Source: Nocardia cyriacigeorgica (GTDB taxonomy: Bacteria; Actinomycetota; Actinomycetes; Mycobacteriales; Mycobacteriaceae). From it: a stretch of 64,000 nucleotides of DNA. Position numbers and translations under genes: made by a program. The stretch covers positions 496,001 to 560,000 of the forward strand of contig NZ_VBUT01000004.1 in NCBI RefSeq assembly GCF_005863245.1, read 5' to 3'. Shown piece by piece: positions 57,099 through 64,000 of the stretch (within the stretch, counting starts at the first letter, position 1; the number at the start of each line of letters is the position of its first letter). The notes below the pieces were generated by a model, which made no database searches, was not told where the DNA came from, and saw only the letters and a list, made by a program, of their open reading frames with translations.

Positions 57099-57600
57099 CC
57101 GCGACCGCCCTGGTCGCGGCCACCACATCGCCGAACTCGGGCCGATAATCACCCTGCGGCGGATTGATCCAGATCCGGTAGCCGTTGCGTTCATCGGCGG
57201 GCGAGGGCAGCACGATCTGGCTGCCCGGCAACGCCACCGACGCGCATTCGCGGAACAGATCCGCGAACAGCTCGGTATCCAGATAGGAGTCGTCGACCGG
57301 TTCGGTGAGGAAGGTCCAGCGCGAGGAGCGCGGGTGGGCGATGATCGGGCCATTGCGCATGCCGCGGCTGTCGAGCCGGTCGTGTACCTGTTTGCCGAGC
57401 ACGGCGGGCATCGCGACCGCGCCGACCGCCCCGATTTCGAGCACGATGCGGCCGAGTGCCTCGTCGACGTCGGCGAACAGGCCGTGTTCGGTGCGGTATC
57501 GGCGGCAGCGGGCCACCGGATCGGAGTCTGCGCGGAACTTCTGGGGCGGATCGGACGCGGGATAGCTGCCCGGCTCGGAATCGGTGCGGGACGTACTCAT
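57076..57600 (-). CDS. Hypothetical protein, bifunctional primase/polymerase-type fragment
   Basis: A 174-residue soluble protein. A weak resemblance to short actinomycete Prim-Pol-like proteins is seen: PRSSRWTFLTEPVDD, SQIVLPSPADERNGYRIWINPP. The usual catalytic DxD of a primase is not clear, so I make no functional claim. ATG at 57598-57600. It is divergent from the XRE gene with a 132-base gap and may share its control. Confidence 0.55.
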   Translation of the reverse strand: MSTSRTDSEPGSYPASDPPQKFRADSDPVARCRRYRTEHGLFADVDEALGRIVLEIGAVGAVAMPAVLGKQVHDRLDSRGMRNGPIIAHPRSSRWTFLTEPVDDSYLDTELFADLFRECASVALPGSQIVLPSPADERNGYRIWINPPQGDYRPEFGDVVAATRAVAVKARESG

Positions 57601-57732
57601 GACGAACCTCGCCCTCGGCGCTGGTGGATCTCGTACAGGTGGGATCGACCGCTGACCTCGACAGTAGACCGGGTTACCAGCGCTGACAATAGTCACACGC
57701 CGGGGACTTCGGCGGGCGTAGCATCGGCTGCC

Positions 57733-58584
57733 ATGGCACCCGTTTCGCCGACAGTTGCCCGCTGGGAATTGGTGCTGCGGCTGCGTGAGCTGCGCGAACA
57801 GCGGGGCTTCGACTCGGCCGGATTCGCCAAGCTGGTCGGCTTCACCCCGGCCAACTGGTCGCATGTGGAAAAGGGCAGGCGGGTGCTCACCACCAACACC
57901 ATCGGCCCGGTGCTCGACCAGCTCGAGGTGGAAGCGGAAGAACGCACCGAACTGCTCGAACTACTGCGCGCGAGCAAGCAGCGCGGCTGGTGGGCGAAGT
58001 CCTCGGCGCTGATCGGCCCGGAACTACAGCGGCTCTACGGGATGGAATACGGAGCGCAGAGCATTCGCAGCTACGACAGCTCCGTGGTGCCGGGCCTGTT
58101 GCAGACCGAGGATTACGCCAGGGCGCTGATCAGCGCCGATGTCATGATCCGGCCGGTGCAGGTGGAGCAGCTGGTGGCGATCCGGATGCAGCGTCAGCAG
58201 CGGTTGCGCGGGCCCGATCCGGTGGAGGTAACCGCGGTGGTCGGCGAGGGCACGCTGCGTCAGCAGACCGGTGGGCCGGATGTGCTGGCCGCGCAGCTGC
58301 GTCATCTGGTGGACCTGATGACCGAACTCGGCAACGTCGAGGTGCGCGTCATCCCGTTCACCGCACCGGCCGGGGCGGTGCTCGGCGGGTCGAGTTTCCA
58401 TCTGATCGACTTCGCGAGCGAGCGGCTACCCACCTTCGGCTGGGCCGAGAGCGCGGTCTTCGGCGGCGCCGTCGACGACCCGGAGCAGGTCCGCGATCTG
58501 AGCTTCGCCTTCGTGCGCGCACTGGAACAATCGCTGTCGCGAGAAGACTCATTATCCCTGCTCAGACGGTATGTAGTCGGGTAA
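57733..58584 (+). CDS. XRE-family regulator with C-terminal DUF5753 (Scr1-like)
   Basis: A 283-residue regulator: an N-terminal helix-turn-helix (about 10-70: LRLRELREQRGFDSAGFAKLVGFTPANWSHVEKGRRVLT) and a C-terminal DUF5753 domain (about 105-280: YDSSVVPGLLQTEDYARALISA, VGEGTLRQQTGGPDVLAAQLRHLVDL). ATG at 57733. The next gene encodes a DUF397 protein one base after its stop. Such XRE/DUF397 pairs are known in Streptomyces (WhiJ/BldB-type) and may act like a repressor with an antagonist. Confidence 0.88.
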   Translation: MAPVSPTVARWELVLRLRELREQRGFDSAGFAKLVGFTPANWSHVEKGRRVLTTNTIGPVLDQLEVEAEERTELLELLRASKQRGWWAKSSALIGPELQRLYGMEYGAQSIRSYDSSVVPGLLQTEDYARALISADVMIRPVQVEQLVAIRMQRQQRLRGPDPVEVTAVVGEGTLRQQTGGPDVLAAQLRHLVDLMTELGNVEVRVIPFTAPAGAVLGGSSFHLIDFASERLPTFGWAESAVFGGAVDDPEQVRDLSFAFVRALEQSLSREDSLSLLRRYVVG

Positions 58585-58585
58585 A

Positions 58586-58975
58586 ATGCGGCCCATGGCC
58601 ACCACCGCGAAGTACCGGCCGCATGCCCGCGGCTGGTTCACATCGAGCAGATCCAACAATGGCAATCAATGTGTCGAGGTTCGGTTCGATGGTGATGCGG
58701 TGCTCATCCGTGACAGCAAATACCGCCGCAACCCGGCCAACCGCCCCGACGAAGAGCCCATCATCACCGTCACCGCATGCGAATGGACCGCATTCATCGA
58801 TACCGTCACCGGGCGCGCAACCGCCACCAGCGTCTTGACCGTGCACACCGCCGAGGACGGCCACACCAGTCTCGGCCACCGCGCCACCACCCTCACCTAC
58901 ACCCCTGAGGAGTGGCAGGCCTTCCTCGACGGCGCCATCGCCGGCGAGTTCGACCGCATCATCCTGCCCGCTTGA
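58586..58975 (+). CDS. DUF397 protein with two copies of the domain
   Basis: A 129-residue protein: first unit WFTSSRSNNGNQCVEVRF, DAVLIRDSK and the end EWTAFIDTVTGR; then a second shorter unit ending TYTPEEWQAFLDGAIAGEFD. A single DUF397 is about 60 residues, so this looks like a tandem or fused pair. It starts 1 base after the XRE gene stop (TAAAATG), so the two are probably co-translated; a second ATG three codons in (58595) is possible. Confidence 0.85.
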   Translation: MRPMATTAKYRPHARGWFTSSRSNNGNQCVEVRFDGDAVLIRDSKYRRNPANRPDEEPIITVTACEWTAFIDTVTGRATATSVLTVHTAEDGHTSLGHRATTLTYTPEEWQAFLDGAIAGEFDRIILPA

Positions 58976-59035
58976 CCATCACCCCACAGCGGTCGCGCCC
59001 ACCCGCGGATCGGCTGCCGCGGCAGGAGGTTTCGA

Positions 59036-59197
59036 GTCGGCGAGCGTGGGCGCGCCGGGCTCGACGACGCCCAGGACATGCCGCAGGAGACGTTCCTGCG
59101 CGCGTGGAACAAGCGCGAGTCGTTCAGGGGCGACGCCGCGCCGCGGACCTGGCTCTACTGGATCGCAGGGCCGAGGGTCACGGCCGGCCAGGAATGA
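59036..59197 (+). pseudogene. Eroded ECF sigma factor gene (region 2 fragment)
   Basis: One frame encodes AGLDDAQDMPQETFLRAWNK followed by RESFRGDAAPRTWLYWIAG and then a stop at 59195-59197. This is a clear match to sigma-70 region 2 of ECF factors (DAEDLVQETFLRAW…FRGxAxxRTWLYRIA). No start codon, region 4 or upstream half is present. It is a remnant beside a RibD_C-type gene, a common partner of ECF41/42-like sigma factors. Confidence 0.72.
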
Positions 59198-59235
59198 CTT
59201 CGCCCGGCCTCACGACCTGATCGTCCGGGCCGTGC

Positions 59236-59820
59236 TCATCGCCTCGTCTCGTATCGGGTCAGCAGGATGCCGCCGGGAAACCCACGGGTCTCCACGAGGT
59301 TCACGTTCACCCAGCTGTCCAGCGCGGTGAAGAACGGCGTCCCGCCGCCCACCAGGACCGGGTGGGTGACCAGCGCGTATTCGTCGATCAGACCGGCCCG
59401 CATGGCCGCCCCGGCGAGCGTCGCGCCGCCGATGTCCATCGGGCCGCCGTCCTCGGCCTTCAGCCGGGTGATCTCGGAAACCGCGTCGCCGGTGACCAGC
59501 CGGGTATTCCAGTCGACGGTGCTGGTCGTCGAGGAGAACACCACCTTCGGCATGTCCCGCCAGCGGCGGGAGAACTCGCTCTCCGCCGGTGTGGCGCCGG
59601 GCTGCTGGTCGGCGGTCGGCCAATGCGAACTCATCGCCTCCCACAGCTTACGGCCGTACAGCGCAAGGCCCGTCGCCGCCACCCGGTCGGACCACCATTC
59701 GAACAGCTCGTCGTTCGGTGACGAGTCAGGTCCCTCACCCCCGCTCCAGCCGAGGTCGTCGCCCGGCGCGGCGATGTAGCCGTCCAGGGTCACATTCATG
59801 GCAAAGGTCAGTTTCCGCAT
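59236..59820 (-). CDS. Dihydrofolate reductase-like protein (RibD_C family)
   Basis: A 194-residue protein: RKLTFAMNVTLDGYIAAPG, LALYGRKLWEAMSSHW, KVVFSSTTSTVDWNTRLV, DIGGATLAGAAMRAGLIDEY and PVLVGGGTPFF, all signatures of the small RibD_C/YyaP-type reductases. The cofactor is probably NADPH; substrate unknown. GGGAGG lies 7 bases before the ATG (59818-59820). It lies convergently beside the ECF sigma remnant. Confidence 0.87.
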   Translation of the reverse strand: MRKLTFAMNVTLDGYIAAPGDDLGWSGGEGPDSSPNDELFEWWSDRVAATGLALYGRKLWEAMSSHWPTADQQPGATPAESEFSRRWRDMPKVVFSSTTSTVDWNTRLVTGDAVSEITRLKAEDGGPMDIGGATLAGAAMRAGLIDEYALVTHPVLVGGGTPFFTALDSWVNVNLVETRGFPGGILLTRYETRR

Positions 59821-59934
59821 GTGGAGCCTCCCGTGAGTCGATGACACAAGTACTGACGGGCGCGGCGGGAAAACCTCATCGGCGAGCTTTCGCCGCACCC
59901 CACAGACGTCACGGCCACCGGCATACTGGTGGTC

Positions 59935-61941
59935 GTGACCTCCGAACTGACCAGTCCTCCCTCCGGTATCGACCTGTCCTACCTCGACCCGGCCGTTCGG
60001 GTGCAGGACGACCTGTTCGCGCATGTCAACGGCGCCTGGCTGCAGTCCTATGAGATTCCGGCCGACCGTGCCGTCGACGGCGCCTTCCGCACGCTCTACG
60101 ACCAGGCCGAACTCGACGTCAAGGCCATCATCCAGCAGGCGGGCGGTGCGCCGGGCAGCGAGGGCCGCAAGGTCGCCGACCTGTATGCCAGTTTCATGGA
60201 CACCGAACGGGTGGCCGCCGCCGGGCTCGCGCCGATCGCCGGCGAGCTGTCGGCCATCGCCGAGGTGGCCGACCGCACCGCGTTCGCGGCCCTGCTCGGC
60301 CGGCTGCAACGCACCGGTGTCGGTGGCGCGCTCGCGGTCTACGTCGACACCGACGACAAGAATTCCCAGCGCTACCTGGTGAACCTCACCCAGTCCGGTA
60401 TCGGCCTGCCCGATGAGTCCTACTACCGCCAGGACGAATTCGAGGCGATCCGCACCGCCTATATCGCTCATATCGATCGGATGTTCGCGCTCGCCGCCGC
60501 AGACGAGGCGGTGGCCGGGTTGCTGCCCGCCGAGCCGGTGGGCCGTCGGGTATTCGAACTCGAACGCAAGCTCGCCGCCGGGCATTGGGATGTTGTGCGC
60601 CGCCGCGAGGCCGAGTTGAGTTACAACCTGCGCACCTTCGCCGAGCTGAGCACCGAGCATCCCCAATTCGATTGGCAGGCCTGGGGTTCGGCGCTGTCGG
60701 AGAATGTAGCGACCGACGCGAGCGAGCTGTTCGCCGAACTCGTGGTGCGCCAGCCCGAATACCTCGGTGTCTTCGCGGGCGCCTGGGAGCAGGAGTCGCT
60801 GGCGGATTGGCAGGCGTGGGCGATGTGGCGGGTGCTGCGGGCCCGCGCGCCCTATCTGACCGATGAGTTGGTCGACGAGAACTTCGACTTCTACGGCCGC
60901 ACCCTCACCGGTGCCCAGGAGAACCGCGAACGCTGGAAGCGCGCGGTGTCGCTGGTGCAGGATCTGCTCGGCGAGGCCGTCGGCAAACTGTATGTGGAGC
61001 GGCACTTTCCGCCGGCGGCCAAGGAACGCATGGTCGAGCTGGTGGAGAACCTGCGCGAGGCCTACCGCCGCAACATCTCCGAGCTGGAGTGGATGGGTCC
61101 CGACACCAGGAAGGCCGCACTGGCCAAGCTGGAGAAGTTCACCCCGAAGATCGGTTACCCCGACCGCTGGCGCGACTATTCGGCGCTGGAGATCACCGCC
61201 GACGACCTGGTCGGCAATTACCGTCGCGGCTACGCCTTCGAGGTGGACCGGGATCTGAACAAGCTGGGCGGCCCGGTGGACCGCGACGAATGGCATATGA
61301 CGCCGCAGACCGTCAACGCCTATTACAACCCGGGCATGAACGAAATCGTGTTCCCCGCAGCGATTCTGCAACCACCGTTCTTCGATATGAACGCCGACGA
61401 CGCCGCCAACTACGGCGGAATCGGCGCGGTGATCGGGCACGAGATCGGGCACGGATTCGACGATCAGGGCGCCAAATACGACGGCGACGGCAATATGGTC
61501 GACTGGTGGACCGACGCCGACCGCGCCGAATTCGCCAAGCGCACAAAGGCATTGATCGACCAGTACGGTGTGCTGTCGCCGAAGGATCTACCCGACGAAC
61601 ACACCGTCAACGGTGAGTTCACCATCGGCGAGAACATCGGCGATCTCGGCGGACTCTCGATCGCGCTGGAGGCGTACCGGATTTCGCTGAACGGCGCCGA
61701 GCCGCCCGTCATCGACGGGCTGACCGGTTTGCAGAGGGTGTTCTTCGGCTGGGCGCAGGTGTGGCGCACCAAGGCCCGGCCCGAGGAGGCCATCCGCAGG
61801 CTCGCCACCGACCCGCATTCGCCGCCGGAGTTCCGCTGCAACGCCGTGGTGCGCAACATCGATGCCTTCCACGAGGCCTTCGACATCCAGCCCGGTGACG
61901 CCCTCTACCTGGAACCGGAGGAGCGCGTCAAGATCTGGTAA
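59935..61941 (+). CDS. M13-family zinc metallopeptidase (Zmp1-like)
   Basis: A 668-residue neprilysin-like peptidase. The zinc site is His502-Glu-x-x-His506 in VIGHEIGHGFDDQGAKYDG, with the third ligand Glu566 in ENIGDLGGLS. Also NAYYNPGMNEIVFPAAILQP and the typical C-terminal end VKIW. The N-terminus (PSGIDLSYLDPAVRVQDDLF) lacks a signal or membrane anchor, as in M. tuberculosis Zmp1, which is exported by unknown means and affects host inflammasome response. GTG at 59935 is 7 bases after CATACT (-10-like): probably leaderless; GTG at 59929 is also in frame. Confidence 0.93.
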   Translation: MTSELTSPPSGIDLSYLDPAVRVQDDLFAHVNGAWLQSYEIPADRAVDGAFRTLYDQAELDVKAIIQQAGGAPGSEGRKVADLYASFMDTERVAAAGLAPIAGELSAIAEVADRTAFAALLGRLQRTGVGGALAVYVDTDDKNSQRYLVNLTQSGIGLPDESYYRQDEFEAIRTAYIAHIDRMFALAAADEAVAGLLPAEPVGRRVFELERKLAAGHWDVVRRREAELSYNLRTFAELSTEHPQFDWQAWGSALSENVATDASELFAELVVRQPEYLGVFAGAWEQESLADWQAWAMWRVLRARAPYLTDELVDENFDFYGRTLTGAQENRERWKRAVSLVQDLLGEAVGKLYVERHFPPAAKERMVELVENLREAYRRNISELEWMGPDTRKAALAKLEKFTPKIGYPDRWRDYSALEITADDLVGNYRRGYAFEVDRDLNKLGGPVDRDEWHMTPQTVNAYYNPGMNEIVFPAAILQPPFFDMNADDAANYGGIGAVIGHEIGHGFDDQGAKYDGDGNMVDWWTDADRAEFAKRTKALIDQYGVLSPKDLPDEHTVNGEFTIGENIGDLGGLSIALEAYRISLNGAEPPVIDGLTGLQRVFFGWAQVWRTKARPEEAIRRLATDPHSPPEFRCNAVVRNIDAFHEAFDIQPGDALYLEPEERVKIW

Positions 61942-61954
61942 GGCCACCGACGAC

Positions 61955-61989
61955 AACGGCGGCGCGTCCGGAAAGGACGCGCCGCCGTT
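61955..61989. terminator. Bidirectional terminator
   Basis: Perfect 15-bp arms AACGGCGGCGCGTCC (61955-61969) and GGACGCGCCGCCGTT (61975-61989) with a 5-base loop, between the convergent M13 peptidase and L,D-transpeptidase genes. Confidence 0.85.
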
Positions 61990-62006
61990 GCGGTGTCAGA
62001 GGCCGA

Positions 62007-62909
62007 TCAGTTCCAGTCGCCCAGCCCGTCGCGCTGGTTGAGGGTGCCGCCCGCGGTGTTCTGCACGATCACCGCGTCGCCCTTCTTCACGTTCTCGAAG
62101 AACCACTTGGCGTCCTCGGTGCTGACGTTGAGGCAGCCGTGGCTGACGTTCGACACACCCTGCTGGCCCACCGACCACGGCGCGGCGTGCACGAAGATGC
62201 CGCTGTTGGAGATGCGGGTGGCGTATTCGACGTCGAGCTTGTAGCCCTCGGGATCGTCGATCGGCACACCGTAGGTGGAGGAATCCATCACCATCTCGCG
62301 GCGCTTCTCGCCGACGATGTAGGTGCCGTTGGGGGTCTCGTGGTCGGGCTTGCCCATCGAGGTCGGCATGGTCTTGACCACCTCACCGTTGCGGGTGACG
62401 GTGATGGTCTTGGTGTTGTCGTCGGCGGTGGCGATCAGCGACTCACCGATCCGGAAGGCGCTGCGGCTGCCGCCCGCCTCCACCACGACGTCGGTTTCGG
62501 CCGGCCAGAACTCGTTCGGCCGCCAGCGCACCTGCTTGTCGCTGAACCAGTAGAAGTGGCCCTCGGCCGGGTTCGAGGAGGTGATCTTGATGGCGCGCTC
62601 GGCCGCGGCGCGATCGCCCACCGGCTCCTTGAAGTTGATGATGATCGGCTGCGCGACGCCGACCACCTCGCCCTCGCCGGGGTTGAGGCTCGGCGGTGCG
62701 AAGTTGGCCTGCGGCGGCACCGGTTCGGTGGCCATTTCCGCCGAACCCGACGGTAGGTGGGGCGCGGCCTGGGCAGGAGCGACGAGCAACGCGCCCGCGG
62801 CGGCGACCGCCGCGGTCAACAGGACGCCCTGGCGGAGCCGGTGCGCGCCACGACGGCGCGTGCTCATCGACTCGGTGGTCTTGGCGGCATACATATGTTC
62901 TTCGTCCAT
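62007..62909 (-). CDS. L,D-transpeptidase (YkuD, LdtMt2-like)
   Basis: A protein of about 300 residues that makes 3-3 cross-links in peptidoglycan. N-terminal signal/anchor (VLLTAAVAAAGALLVAPAQA), an Ig-like domain (about 75-165: VGVAQPIIINFKEPVGDRAAAERAIKI) and a YkuD domain (about 170-295) with GIFVHAAPWSVGQ and SHGCLNVS, where Cys259 is the nucleophile. The start is uncertain: candidates are ATG 62909, the ATG of MYAAK a few codons in, or MSTRRRG; none has a strong ribosome binding site. Confidence 0.9.
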   Translation of the reverse strand: MDEEHMYAAKTTESMSTRRRGAHRLRQGVLLTAAVAAAGALLVAPAQAAPHLPSGSAEMATEPVPPQANFAPPSLNPGEGEVVGVAQPIIINFKEPVGDRAAAERAIKITSSNPAEGHFYWFSDKQVRWRPNEFWPAETDVVVEAGGSRSAFRIGESLIATADDNTKTITVTRNGEVVKTMPTSMGKPDHETPNGTYIVGEKRREMVMDSSTYGVPIDDPEGYKLDVEYATRISNSGIFVHAAPWSVGQQGVSNVSHGCLNVSTEDAKWFFENVKKGDAVIVQNTAGGTLNQRDGLGDWN

Positions 62910-63365
62910 TCCATCTCTCGGCCGCACCCGCTCGCCGTGGATTGCACGGCGCGTTCGCGCGCGACCTGCGGAGCGGCCCGGTGACTGCTCACCGGACCTG
63001 CGGAGCACCCCACGGCATCGAACATGCGCGGTCCCCGCGGCGTGCGCATCGTTCTCGGCGCACCGACGGGTCGTGGAGCCCGGAGCGGCCCCGACCGGGT
63101 ATCCGCGGATCCGCTGCCGTGACGGCGGCGACCCTGGCGGCTACACCTACCGCTCCGCCGACCATTCCTACCGTTGATGAGCCGGCGTTTCCAGCCGGGT
63201 ACCGCGGTCATAGGCAACCGCCACCGGTTGTTCGATTGCGCATGGCCCGCCATGGCGTCGCGCGCCGCGGCGAAACGTGCCGCTCACGCCGGTGAGTCGC
63301 AGGCGGTGCGGTGATCGGCCCGGCCGGTCGGTATCGGCAGGCCTCAAACATGTTGGTGAGCTAAA
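62910..63365. other. Intergenic region upstream of the L,D-transpeptidase gene
   Basis: 456 bases with no convincing gene, hairpin or repeat. Overlapping frames are Arg/Ala-rich shadows. It should hold the L,D-transpeptidase promoter. Confidence 0.5.
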
Positions 63366-64000
63366 TCACTCGAGCACGGTGAATCGGATCCGCCTGCTCG
63401 GTCCGGTGGCGATCCCGCGCGGCAGCGCGCGTGGCAGGCGGCCGCGATCCAGCGGTGGCGCCAGCCGGAGCCGGGTGCGGCCGACGATCGTCGCGAGGGC
63501 GATGCGCAGTTCGGTATCGGCCAGCGCGGCACCCACACAGCGGCGATGACCGCCGCCGAAGGGTGCGAACTCGAACGGGGTGTAGCGGCGGTCGAGGAAA
63601 CGTTCGGGACGGAACCGGTCCGGCTCGGCCCACACCGCCGGATCGGAATGCAGCAGTGGAACCGCGACGCCCATGATGGCGTCGGGTCCCAGCGCCACCC
63701 CGCGCAGCGTGTAGGGCGCGGTGAGTCTGCGCAGCACGATCGGCACGGCCGGATGCAGCCGCAGCGTTTCCTGGCAGACCGCATCGAGGTAGGGCAGCCC
63801 GAGCAGCTCCTGCGGCGCCGGCTCCGGACCCGCGGCCCGCAGTTCGTCGCGCAACCGGTGCAGTACGGCGGGTTCGCGATGTACCCGCAGCAGCGCCCAG
63901 GCCAGCGTGTTGGCGGTGGTCTCGTGACCTGCGACGAGCAGCGTGCGCAGCTGATCGCACAGGTCGTGATCGGAGATCGTGCTGCCGTCCTCGTAGCGGG
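63366..64000 (-). CDS. Cytochrome P450, C-terminal part (cut by window edge)
   Basis: About 211 codons of a P450 whose N-terminus is beyond the right edge. The I-helix oxygen-binding motif VAGHETTANTLAWAL, the K-helix ETLR (ExxR) in AVCQETLRLHPAVP, and the haem loop FAPFGGGHRRCVGAALADTE with the axial Cys are all present. The end is VLE. Haem-thiolate monooxygenase; substrate unknown. The relaxed motif set suits an actinomycete class of P450 but the family cannot be set from this part. Confidence 0.93.
   Translation of the reverse strand, partial: RYEDGSTISDHDLCDQLRTLLVAGHETTANTLAWALLRVHREPAVLHRLRDELRAAGPEPAPQELLGLPYLDAVCQETLRLHPAVPIVLRRLTAPYTLRGVALGPDAIMGVAVPLLHSDPAVWAEPDRFRPERFLDRRYTPFEFAPFGGGHRRCVGAALADTELRIALATIVGRTRLRLAPPLDRGRLPRALPRGIATGPSRRIRFTVLE

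Noticed and set aside
62696..63295. Open frames upstream of the L,D-transpeptidase gene
   Set aside because: Arg/Ala/Pro-rich shadow composition with no start signals.

Overview
The window looks like the replication-origin region of a high-GC actinomycete of the Mycobacteriales, most likely Nocardia or a close relative. The gene order matches the Mycobacterium tuberculosis origin region, read in reverse: trpG, crgA, a PH-domain gene, DUF3566 gene, gyrA, gyrB, DUF721 gene, recF, dnaN, oriC, dnaA, rpmH, rnpA, yidD, yidC, jag, rsmG, parA, parB, cwlM, trxA, trxB, rsmA, sigM, murJ, DUF6049 gene, nudix, pcnA. The codon usage, the mycolata-type MurJ-pseudokinase fusion, CwlM, the SigM/RsmA pair and a Zmp1-like M13 peptidase all support this. 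No mobile element, CRISPR array or rRNA was seen.

Layout. 1-5.6 kb: a split RibD-type deaminase/reductase pair, TrpG/PabA, CrgA, PH-domain protein, rhomboid protease and a DrrAB-type ABC exporter. 5.6-11.1 kb: accessory genes (acyl-CoA dehydrogenase-like, MpaB-type oxygenase, PNPOx-like protein with a divergent HxlR regulator, DUF1444-like protein, membrane protein) and a 6C small RNA. 11.1-18 kb: tRNA-Ala, the 35-residue DLW-39 protein, tRNA-Ile, DUF3566 protein, GyrA, GyrB. 18-26.1 kb: an inserted alpha/beta hydrolase, DUF721, RecF, DnaN, oriC (about 0.9 kb) and an unusually long DnaA. 26.5-33.5 kb: RpmH, RnpA, YidD, YidC, Jag, RsmG, ParA, ParB and a GNAT-like protein, with several parS sites. 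33.5-47.4 kb: CwlM, thioredoxin system, SigM/RsmA, MurJ, DUF6049, NUDIX and CCA-adding enzyme. 47.4-64 kb: accessory genes (DUF2993, 5-oxoprolinase PxpABC, DUF4185, MFS, NUDIX, pirin, an XRE/DUF397 regulatory pair, an eroded ECF sigma gene, Zmp1-like peptidase, L,D-transpeptidase, partial P450).

The core genes cover replication initiation and topology (DnaA, DnaN, RecF, gyrase), origin segregation (ParAB-parS), membrane insertion (YidC/YidD) and envelope synthesis (CrgA, CwlM, MurJ, L,D-transpeptidase). The most distinctive non-coding signal is in oriC: six CTCGAG cores, four of them flanked by DnaA-box-like TCCACA arms, arranged in two pairs exactly 22 bp apart centre to centre, with a further pair 66 bp apart. 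Perfect DnaA boxes are also scattered through flanking genes, including inside dnaA and recF. One parS site lies between the ribosome binding site and the likely start of rsmG, and another lies inside the 5' end of parA.
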